From the NCBI RefSeq assembly GCF_002216685.1, contig NZ_CP022352.1:992001-1056000 (forward strand): a stretch of 64,000 nt of DNA. Direction: 5' to 3'. The notes under the pieces were generated by a model. That model was not told where the DNA came from. It saw only the letters and a list, made by a program, of their open reading frames with translations, and did not search any database. This DNA is from Vibrio tarriae. Its GTDB lineage: Bacteria > Pseudomonadota > Gammaproteobacteria > Enterobacterales > Vibrionaceae. Both the position numbers and the translations under genes were made by a program. This document shows positions 54,465 through 61,791 of the stretch, one piece after another. Each line of letters begins with the position of its first letter. Position 1 is the stretch's first letter.

Positions 54465-55145
54465 ATGAGTCAACCACTGAAGTTGTTAGTACCGTTAATG
54501 TTAAGTAGTGGATTGGTGGCTTGCGCTACCAATCCTGTGTCTACACCCGTGCAAGTGCCTGAGGTGGTGGAGACACAAACTCAGCCAGCGGCAACTGTGC
54601 CTGAAGAGATCGTCGATCCTAATGCTCCTCTGGTCGAGACTTTGCCCTTGCTTGAGCCTGCACACTCGTTTGAAGAGAAAGACGATTTCTCCACGGCGAC
54701 CAAGAGCTCCGATGGCAAGATTGTGTTAGGCGATAAAGAGTGGGTCTATCTGCCAGGCTTAAAAGAGAGTTTTAAAGCGCGAATTGATACTGGCGCGACG
54801 ACGTCATCGATCAGCGCAGTAGATATTGTGCCTTTTGAACGCGGTGGACAGGATTGGGTGAAATTTCGTATTGAGCACGACAACGTCCGTAGTGAGGAAC
54901 TTAGTTTACCTGTCGAACGTTGGGTGAGAATTCGTCAATCGAGTGCCGAGGAAGCACAGCGTAGAGCCGTTGTGGTGGCATGGATCCAAATTGGTGATTT
55001 GAAAGAACAAACGGAGTTTACTTTGACCGACCGCACGCACTTAACTTATCCACTGCTACTGGGGCGTAGCTTCTTTAAAGATGTCGCGGTGGTGGATGTC
55101 TCTCGTCACTATATTCAACCCAAACATCCAAGCCCTAAAAAATAG
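54465..55145 (+). CDS. Retropepsin-like aspartic protease lipoprotein (RloA/DUF785 type)
   Basis: 226 residues. A lipoprotein signal has the lipobox LVAC (Cys 20), followed by a Pro/Thr/Glu-rich linker up to about 85. The domain (about 88-220) has the retropepsin-type active site ARIDTGATTSSISA (Asp in DTG) and YPLLLGRSFF, marking it as a member of the family often annotated as ATP-dependent Zn protease or RimK-associated. It should sit at the periplasmic face of a membrane. Substrate unknown. Confidence 0.82.
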   Translation: MSQPLKLLVPLMLSSGLVACATNPVSTPVQVPEVVETQTQPAATVPEEIVDPNAPLVETLPLLEPAHSFEEKDDFSTATKSSDGKIVLGDKEWVYLPGLKESFKARIDTGATTSSISAVDIVPFERGGQDWVKFRIEHDNVRSEELSLPVERWVRIRQSSAEEAQRRAVVVAWIQIGDLKEQTEFTLTDRTHLTYPLLLGRSFFKDVAVVDVSRHYIQPKHPSPKK

Positions 55146-55159
55146 TCCGAATGTTCTCG

Positions 55160-55270
55160 CCTAACTTGAGGCAGTTAAGGTGTTGGCTATGTTCCGCTCA
55201 CCCATGCACATAGGGAATCTACGTTCATGGAGAAGCCATTTTAGGTTCGCCATTCTAAGTCCTTTAGGAA
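55160..55270. repeat. Diverged copy of the intergenic repeat
   Basis: AACTTGAGGCAGTTAAGGTGTTGGCTATGTTC-like sequence matches the left half of the element at 6146-6312 (shared pieces: ACTTGA, GGTGTTGGCTA, GTTC, CACCC, GTTCATGG). It lies downstream of the retropepsin-like gene. Confidence 0.5.
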
Positions 55271-55290
55271 TAAAAATGCTCTTTAGGTAC

Positions 55291-55320
55291 AAAAAGCCAG
55301 TGGAATTCCACTGGCTTTTT
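55291..55320. terminator. Bidirectional terminator between the lipoprotein gene and fruA
   Basis: AAAAAGCCAGTGG-AATT-CCACTGGCTTTTT is a perfect 30-base palindrome with A- and T-runs at the ends; it suits both convergent genes. Confidence 0.9.
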
Positions 55321-55372
55321 CATTTCACTGAGCATTTATGCCACTAAGTACGCCTTTCACCGCGCGCTCAGA

Positions 55373-57109
55373 TTAAGCCGCGACCGCTTTGGCTTGTGCC
55401 GACTTTTTCAGCATAGCGTAGCCAAAACCGGTAATAGCCGTACCGACAGCAATCGCGACCAAGTACAGCAGCACTGGGTTTATCGCATTCGGGATCAAGA
55501 GCACAAACAGACCGCCGTGTGGCGCCATCAATTTCGCGCCAAATAGCATCGAGAGTGCGCCTGTCACGGCTCCACCCACCATACAGGCTGGGATCACACG
55601 CATTGGATCTTTGGCGACAAAAGGAATCGCACCTTCAGAGATAAAGCATAGGCCCAGAACAAAAGAGGCTTTTCCTGCTTCGCGCTCTCCCGCTTCAAAC
55701 TTGTCTTTCGCGATAAAGGTCGCTAAGCCCATACCCAATGCTGGCACCATGCCTGCCGCCATGATTGCGGCCATTGGCGCATAAGTTTGTGAGGCGAGTA
55801 AGCCGACGCCGAAGGTGTATGCGGCTTTGTTCACTGGGCCACCTAAGTCGAAACACATCATGGCACCAAGCACAATACCGAGCAAAATCGCGTTGGTTGA
55901 TCCCATGTTGTTTAGGAAGCTGGTCATGCCGCTCATGATGCTCGACATAGGGCCACCCACGACGTAAATCATCACTAATCCGGTAAATAAGCTGGTAATA
56001 AACGGGATGATCAAAATCGGTTTTAGCGCGGCCATCGATTGAGGCAGTTGCACTTTATCGGCAATAAATTTGGCGCTGTAACCCGCGAGGAAACCTGCAA
56101 CGATACCGCCAAGGAAACCGGCGCCCGTTGAGCTTGCGAGCATACCGCCAATCAACCCCGGAGCCAGTCCCGGACGATCGGCAATAGAAAATGCAATGTA
56201 GCCAGCAAGCACCGGAATCATCAGCGCAAATGCTGAACCTCCGCCAATCTGCATTAAAGCAGCAGCTAAAGTGCCTTCTTCTTTGAACGCTTCAATACCA
56301 AATACGAAAGAGAGCGCGATGATAAGACCGCCAGCGACCACGACAGGCAGCATGTGCGATACGCCCGTCATCAAGTGTTTATACACGCCTTTTTTCTCTT
56401 CTGCTTTCTCGTTAGTCGCGCTGTTGGCAGAGCCTGAGAAAGTTTTCGCTTGCGCAAAGGCATTACTGAGCTCCTGCGCGGTTTTCTTCAACGCGAGGCC
56501 AGTACTGGTTTTGTAGAGTTTTTTACCATTGAAGCGATCCAGAGGAACATCAATATCGGCCGCGATGATCACTAGATCGGCGGCAGCAATTTCTTGCTCC
56601 GTCAGTTGGTTTTTAGCACCGACTGAACCACGCGTTTCAACTTTGATCTGATGGCCTTGACGTGTTGCTTCCGCTTCTAATGCTTCCGCTGCCATAAAGG
56701 TGTGTGCAACCCCCGTTGGGCAAGCAGTAATGGCGACGATTTTTTTGGCAGAAACAGGCGCTGTGGCGGGGGAGTGACAGCGTGTTGCCTGCTCGGAGCT
56801 GAGTTCAGTCGCTTGTTCTGCGGCTTGCTTAAGGTAACCGACGGGATCGGAAGTACAGGCAGTAATAGGGCTTTGGTAGACTTTTTTACCGACAAAACGC
56901 TGCATATCAATCTCGCCGTTAGCGGCCAGTATGACCAGATCGGCTTTATTGATTTCCTCTTCGCTTAAGGTGTGGCCTGCAATCACTGTTGAGTGACATT
57001 CGATATAGGCTTCCCACCCTAACGTTTTACTGGCTTGCTGCAGTAAACCCGCTGCAATAATGCTATTGGCAACGCCACTTGGGCATGCGGTTACAATGGC
57101 TATTTTCAT
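55373..57109 (-). CDS. fruA: PTS fructose-specific EIIB'BC component
   Basis: 578 residues. Two IIB-type modules are visible: ATACPSG-type VTACPSGVANS (about residue 10) and ITACPTGVAHTFMAAEAL (about 131-148), the second carrying the active Cys. A IIC membrane domain (about 240-570) follows, with GVSHMLPVVVAGGLIIAL and GGPVNKAAYTFG. It brings fructose into the cell as fructose-1-phosphate. The ATG at 57109 is chosen over an in-frame GTG at 57115, which is too close to the AAGG site. Last gene of fruB-fruK-fruA, 18 bases after fruK. Confidence 0.94.
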   Translation of the reverse strand: MKIAIVTACPSGVANSIIAAGLLQQASKTLGWEAYIECHSTVIAGHTLSEEEINKADLVILAANGEIDMQRFVGKKVYQSPITACTSDPVGYLKQAAEQATELSSEQATRCHSPATAPVSAKKIVAITACPTGVAHTFMAAEALEAEATRQGHQIKVETRGSVGAKNQLTEQEIAAADLVIIAADIDVPLDRFNGKKLYKTSTGLALKKTAQELSNAFAQAKTFSGSANSATNEKAEEKKGVYKHLMTGVSHMLPVVVAGGLIIALSFVFGIEAFKEEGTLAAALMQIGGGSAFALMIPVLAGYIAFSIADRPGLAPGLIGGMLASSTGAGFLGGIVAGFLAGYSAKFIADKVQLPQSMAALKPILIIPFITSLFTGLVMIYVVGGPMSSIMSGMTSFLNNMGSTNAILLGIVLGAMMCFDLGGPVNKAAYTFGVGLLASQTYAPMAAIMAAGMVPALGMGLATFIAKDKFEAGEREAGKASFVLGLCFISEGAIPFVAKDPMRVIPACMVGGAVTGALSMLFGAKLMAPHGGLFVLLIPNAINPVLLYLVAIAVGTAITGFGYAMLKKSAQAKAVAA

Positions 57110-57127
57110 CTTCACGACCTTCTGTCC

Positions 57128-58081
57128 TTAGGCACCCATCGTAGGATGGAGTGCGGATACTTGAATTTGTTGTTGTAGGGTATTGAGTTGCTCCCAATCA
57201 CCAAGACCAACGCCGACTTGGGTTACCGCAAGTGCAGACAAGGCCGTTGCGAAACGGAGCAAAGATTCTTTTTCCATACGTTGCATATGTCCCCAGCATA
57301 GACCAGCAACCAGCGTATCGCCTGCGCCGACTGTGCTCACCACCTGCATTTTGGGTGGTTTTGCATGCAACCATTGGTTTTCATGCAGCCACATCACGCC
57401 TTCGGCCCCCATCGAAATAACAATGTTTTCAATCTGTTTTTGAGCAAGTTCGGCGGCGGCTTGCTGGCAGTCGGTTAGGGTAGTGAGCTCACGACCACAC
57501 CATTGAGAAAGCTCTTCATCATTGGGTTTAATCAGCCAAGGTTTGGCATCCAATCCTGCCAACAGCGCATCGCGGCTGCTGTCAAACAGCACCTTTTTAT
57601 TCATGCTGCGCAGTTGGGCAATCCACCCAGCGCAGCGCTGTGGTGAGATACCTTGTGGCAAACTGCCCGCGAGCACGAAATAATCATGATCTTGTGCTAG
57701 ACGCTGTAAGGTCGCTTCGAAAGCCTCAATATCCGCTTCCGTCACCTGAATACCGGGAAAATTGATGTCACTGACTGCGCCGTTTTGTTCAACCAGTTTG
57801 ACGTTAATGCGCGTCGCTCCCGCGATGCGAATAAACGCATCCTGTACGCCCAACTGCTCAAACAGTTGGCAGAAGAGTTCTTGATTATCTCGGCCAAGAA
57901 AGCCCGTGACTGTCACTTGTGCGCCAAGTTCACTGAGTACTTTGGCAACGTTTACCCCTTTGCCCGCAGCATGCAGTGAACTTTGGCCAACTAAGCTGAC
58001 TGAGCCAACGTTAAGCTGGTTTACACTGCCCGTTAAATCGAGCGCTGGATTTAAGGTGATGGTGACCACTTTTTTTGTCAT
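57128..58081 (-). CDS. fruK: 1-phosphofructokinase
   Basis: 317 residues of the PfkB family. It converts fructose-1-phosphate to fructose-1,6-bisphosphate. The N-terminal motif is TLNPALDLTG and GKGVNVAKVLSELG; the C-terminal catalytic motif is VGAGDTLVAGLCW. It lies 10 bases after fruB and 18 before fruA, so the three form one operon. Confidence 0.95.
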   Translation of the reverse strand: MTKKVVTITLNPALDLTGSVNQLNVGSVSLVGQSSLHAAGKGVNVAKVLSELGAQVTVTGFLGRDNQELFCQLFEQLGVQDAFIRIAGATRINVKLVEQNGAVSDINFPGIQVTEADIEAFEATLQRLAQDHDYFVLAGSLPQGISPQRCAGWIAQLRSMNKKVLFDSSRDALLAGLDAKPWLIKPNDEELSQWCGRELTTLTDCQQAAAELAQKQIENIVISMGAEGVMWLHENQWLHAKPPKMQVVSTVGAGDTLVAGLCWGHMQRMEKESLLRFATALSALAVTQVGVGLGDWEQLNTLQQQIQVSALHPTMGA

Positions 58082-58091
58082 GTGATGCCCC

Positions 58092-59279
58092 TTAACCTTC
58101 GCCTAAGCCAGCATTGATCGCTGCGCCTAGCGCTTGCAGCGCGGCTTCTGCATCTGGGCCTTCTGCGGTGAACTGCAACTGATGATTGTGTTTTACGCCC
58201 AGCGCAATCACTTTCATCAAGCTTTTGGCATTGACGACTTGACCATCGCCATCCAGGTTAGACACACGGATATTCGATTCAAACTTCTTGGCTTCGGCGA
58301 CTAACATCGCACCGGGACGAGCGTGCAAACCATGGCTATTTTTAATGCGGAAAGTCGCCGTATGAGCGCGAGAAGAATCAGGCTCCTCCACCGTTTCTGC
58401 GGCTATCGTTTCCCCAGCTATTGTTTGCTGAGCGATGGTTTGGTCAGCATTGCCGCTAAACAGATTAAGCAGTTGCTGAACATCGGCCTGCAAGAGTTGA
58501 TCTTGTTTTTGCTCAAACACGCACCGAGTAATGGTGTTAAGCAGAGGCTGGTGGACGTCATTACACACCGAAAACGCAATCAGCGCTTTCACCGGTTGTT
58601 GCTCATATTCACAATGGTTGGCCGTAGTGACAATCGACATCCCAGTCCGTTTTACTGCGCGATCGCTGGCTACTAACCACAAACCGCGTCCCAGATGAGT
58701 CGGTGCTTTAGTGACTAGATCGGCAACAAATTCATTGTCTGCGCAGCCCGTGTTTTTCAACAACCCCCCCGCGACAGCGCTCATTTGCACCATATCACTG
58801 GCTGGAAACTGCAATTGGATCAACGAAGCGTCAAAATCTGCGGTTAACTGGGCTTCACCTTTGATAATGGCAATGATTTGTTGCGCTGTTTTGGCTTGCT
58901 GGAGCGCTTGCTCAACGCCATCGGCAGACAGCACTTTGGTCAGCTGCTTTAGAATGCCCAAGTGTTCATCTGATTTCGCGGCGATACCGATGGCTACATA
59001 CACCAGATTACCGTCTCCCCAATCCAAACCTTGCGGGAAGTGCATGGCGGTGACACCTGTCTGTTTAACCAGTTCGCGGGTATCGGTTGTGCCATGGGGA
59101 ATCGCAATCCCATTACCGAGATAGGTGGAATGCTGTGCTTCGCGATTGAGCATACCTTGCGCATAGCCTTCTGCCACTAAGCCTTTCGCGGTTAATGCGT
59201 GAGCCAGTCCTTGAATCGCAGCTTGCTTATTCGCAAAGTGTTGCTGCAATTGAATATCTTGTGTGGTGAGTTCTAACAT
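58092..59279 (-). CDS. fruB: PTS fructose EIIA-HPr (diphosphoryl transfer protein)
   Basis: 395 residues from the ATG at 59279 after GGGGTTAAGA; the longer open frame upstream has no start signal. An N-terminal IIA-Fru domain (about 1-145) carries the active His in GIAIPHGTTDTREL. A middle domain is followed by a C-terminal HPr-like module (about 305-395) with the active His in NSHGLHARPGAML. It shuttles phosphate from EI to FruA. It is the first gene of the operon and is divergent from fruR across a region with three FruR palindromes. Confidence 0.94.
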   Translation of the reverse strand: MLELTTQDIQLQQHFANKQAAIQGLAHALTAKGLVAEGYAQGMLNREAQHSTYLGNGIAIPHGTTDTRELVKQTGVTAMHFPQGLDWGDGNLVYVAIGIAAKSDEHLGILKQLTKVLSADGVEQALQQAKTAQQIIAIIKGEAQLTADFDASLIQLQFPASDMVQMSAVAGGLLKNTGCADNEFVADLVTKAPTHLGRGLWLVASDRAVKRTGMSIVTTANHCEYEQQPVKALIAFSVCNDVHQPLLNTITRCVFEQKQDQLLQADVQQLLNLFSGNADQTIAQQTIAGETIAAETVEEPDSSRAHTATFRIKNSHGLHARPGAMLVAEAKKFESNIRVSNLDGDGQVVNAKSLMKVIALGVKHNHQLQFTAEGPDAEAALQALGAAINAGLGEG

Positions 59280-59380
59280 TCTTAACCCCTGTCTGCCTCT
59301 ATAGGCGGGATGTGGTGTATCGCTGCAGGTTTTCAGTTGAAGCAATACCTTGTCATTCATCCCGTCTCGTTTTCCTTTGG

Positions 59381-59396
59381 GCTGAATCGGTTCAGC
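59381..59396. promoter_or_regulatory. FruR/Cra operator O1
   Basis: GCTGAATCGGTTCAGC is an almost perfect match to the Cra-type palindrome GCTGAAWCGWTTCAGC. It is nearest to fruB, about 100 bases before its start. Confidence 0.8.
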
Positions 59397-59507
59397 ACAA
59401 AGGGCAAAAAAATTCAGCAAAACCTCGAATACTCACGATCTTGCTGCTGGATACTCGACACAATCTGGCCTGTGTAGTGGGTGAGATTGTGAATCAACAG
59501 TACTTTT

Positions 59508-59523
59508 GCTGAATCCTTTCAGC
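59508..59523. promoter_or_regulatory. FruR/Cra operator O2
   Basis: GCTGAATCCTTTCAGC keeps both outer arms GCTGAA and TTCAGC. It lies 22 bases (two helical turns) before O3. Confidence 0.75.
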
Positions 59524-59529
59524 TTTAAT

Positions 59530-59545
59530 ACTGAATCGATTCAGC
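59530..59545. promoter_or_regulatory. FruR/Cra operator O3
   Basis: ACTGAATCGATTCAGC is symmetric except for the first base and sits 72 bases before the fruR start codon. Confidence 0.8.
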
Positions 59546-59616
59546 TTATAATTCAACACTAGGCTAGGATCAAAAATCGCGTTCTATGATCAGACGCACA
59601 TAAAAGAGACCCACTT

Positions 59617-60597
59617 ATGACACTGGATGAAATCGCGAAATTAGCTGGCGTATCGAAAACCACCGCCAGTTATGTGATCAACGGCAAGGCGCAGAAATAT
59701 CGGATCAGTGAGAAAACGCAGCATAAAGTGATGGCTGTGGTGCAGCAGTATAATTTCCGGCCGGATCATGCCGCATCGGCATTGCGTGCAGGCAATAGCC
59801 GCTCGTTTGGTTTAATCATTCCGGATCTGGAAAACACCAGTTATGCGCGTTTGGCAAAATTACTTGAACAGAACTCGCGGCAAGCTGGCTACCAAATTTT
59901 GATCGCTTGTTCGGATGATGATCCACAAATTGAAATGGCAGCGGCTGAAGCGTTAGTCTCTCGCCGAATCGACGCTCTGTTTGTGGCGAGCGGTATTCCG
60001 AATGCCAGTGAGTATTACCTCAAGTTGCAACAATCCGGAACGCCTGTAATTGCGATTGACCGTGCTTTGGATGATGAGTATTTCTCCTGCGTGATCAGTG
60101 AAGACTTTGGCGCTGCATTTGAATTAACGTCTTCCGTGCTCACTCATGATGTACACAGTGTAGGCTTGGTGGGTGCGCTGCCCGAACTGAATGTGTCGCG
60201 TGAACGGGAACAAGGGTTTGCCATGGCGGTTAAGCAGCGCGGTTTACCAACCACGCTAGGTTATGGTGAGCATTTTAACCGTGAAGAGGGGCGTAAAGTA
60301 TTTGCCAAGTGGGTGGCGAATGATCAGTTGCCTGATGCGGTGGTGGCGACATCTTATACGCTCCTTGAAGGCATTCTTGATGTTTTGCTTGAGCAGCCAG
60401 AATTGATGCAAAAAGTTCGCTTAGCGACCTTTGGTGATAACCGCTTACTCGACTTTTTACCCATCCGAGTGAATTCTCTGCCTCAGCAATTTGAATTGAT
60501 TGCCGATAGCGCATTAGCCTTGGCGCTGAACGCGTCGGCGAAACGTTATCAAACGGGGATCGAGCTCATTCCACGTCAGTTAAAGGTGCGCACTTAA
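59617..60597 (+). CDS. fruR: FruR/Cra, LacI-family fructose repressor
   Basis: 326 residues. The DNA-binding head (MTLDEIAKLAGVSKTTASYV, then FRPDHAASALRAGNSRS) is that of Cra/FruR, and its operators lie in the divergent fruB region. The effector domain (about 60-326) begins FGLIIPDLENTSYARLAKLL. In vibrios this protein is known as a fructose-operon regulator responding to fructose-1-phosphate. Single gene, 53 bases before sbcD. Confidence 0.93.
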   Translation: MTLDEIAKLAGVSKTTASYVINGKAQKYRISEKTQHKVMAVVQQYNFRPDHAASALRAGNSRSFGLIIPDLENTSYARLAKLLEQNSRQAGYQILIACSDDDPQIEMAAAEALVSRRIDALFVASGIPNASEYYLKLQQSGTPVIAIDRALDDEYFSCVISEDFGAAFELTSSVLTHDVHSVGLVGALPELNVSREREQGFAMAVKQRGLPTTLGYGEHFNREEGRKVFAKWVANDQLPDAVVATSYTLLEGILDVLLEQPELMQKVRLATFGDNRLLDFLPIRVNSLPQQFELIADSALALALNASAKRYQTGIELIPRQLKVRT

Positions 60598-60650
60598 ACA
60601 AAATAAAGGTATGATATGCGCCAGTTTTCGTTTCCTCCCACAGGCAAGGC

Positions 60651-61790
60651 ATGAAGTTTCTACATACTTCGGATTGGCATCTTGGTCGCCAATTTCATCA
60701 AGTCTCATTATTAGATGATCAAAGCGCCGTTCTCGCACAACTGATCGACTTTCTGCGCGACAATCCGGTGGATGCCGTGATTGTCGCCGGTGATATTTAT
60801 GATCGGTCGATTCCACCCACGGCGGCGATTGATTTATTGGATGAAGTGGTCAGCGTGATCTGTGGCGAGTTGAAGACACCTTTATTGATGATCCCGGGCA
60901 ATCACGATGGTGCGAAGCGTTTAGGCTTTGCCGCGAAGCAGATGAAAAATTCGGGCTTACATATCTTTGCTGATTTTGAACAGATGATGCAGCCACTTGT
61001 GCTGCATTCACCGCAAGCGGGCGAGGTCGCTTTCTGGGGAATGCCGTATCACGACCCAGAGTTAGTGCGCCACTACTATCACAACGACATCACCACGCAT
61101 GACGCTGCACACCAATTTTTGTGCGAGAGTATTCTTGCTCAGCGCAATCCATCACAACGTCACGTATTAATCAGCCACTGTTTTGTCGATGGCGCGATGG
61201 AGTCGGAATCTGAGCGGCCGTTATCGATTGGTGGATCAGATCGTGTTGACCATCGCCATTTTTTGCCTTTTGACTACGTCGCACTCGGGCATTTACACCA
61301 GCCGCAGATGAAAGGGGCGGAACACATTCGTTACTCTGGCTCATTGATGAAATACAGCTTCGGTGAGCAGCACCAAAGCAAAGGCGCTACCTTGGTAGAG
61401 CTGGGGCCGCAAGGTTTTATCAGCGCAACGCATATTCCTCTCACCGCGCCTCATCAAATGCGCATTATTGAGGGAGAGTTGGAGGCGATTCTTGCGGCGG
61501 GAGCCACCGATCCGCAGGCAGACGATTACCTGCTAGTACGTCTTTTGGATAAGCATGCCATTCTCGACCCGATGGAAAAGCTGCGTCAGGTTTATCCGAA
61601 TGTGCTGCATCTTGAAAAGCCGGGCATGTTGATTGGTGTGGACCAAGAGATGGGCAAGGCACGATTGGCACGAGGGGAATTGGATATGTTTCGTGATTTT
61701 TTCCTTGAGGCGAAACGTGAACCTCTGAGTGAACAGCAAGAGAAAGTGGTGATTGAGGTGATTGCGCGCCTGAAAGCGGAGGGCATGTAA
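60651..61790 (+). CDS. sbcD: SbcD, nuclease subunit of the SbcCD complex
   Basis: 379 residues. A Mre11-type metallophosphoesterase: HTSDWHLGR (D8, H10), GDIYDRS, PGNHDGAKR, HVLISHCFVDG and LGHLHQPQ supply the metal ligands. With SbcC it cuts hairpin and blocked DNA ends. ATG preceded by ACAGGCAAGGC. The sbcC start follows one base after the stop. Confidence 0.96.
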   Translation: MKFLHTSDWHLGRQFHQVSLLDDQSAVLAQLIDFLRDNPVDAVIVAGDIYDRSIPPTAAIDLLDEVVSVICGELKTPLLMIPGNHDGAKRLGFAAKQMKNSGLHIFADFEQMMQPLVLHSPQAGEVAFWGMPYHDPELVRHYYHNDITTHDAAHQFLCESILAQRNPSQRHVLISHCFVDGAMESESERPLSIGGSDRVDHRHFLPFDYVALGHLHQPQMKGAEHIRYSGSLMKYSFGEQHQSKGATLVELGPQGFISATHIPLTAPHQMRIIEGELEAILAAGATDPQADDYLLVRLLDKHAILDPMEKLRQVYPNVLHLEKPGMLIGVDQEMGKARLARGELDMFRDFFLEAKREPLSEQQEKVVIEVIARLKAEGM

Positions 61791-61791
61791 C

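Larger units (their letters stand above)
59280..59616. other. Divergent control region fruB-fruR
   Basis: 337 bases without a gene. It holds three FruR/Cra palindromes at 59381, 59508 and 59530. The arrangement suggests that FruR represses fruBKA and probably its own gene. Confidence 0.65.
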
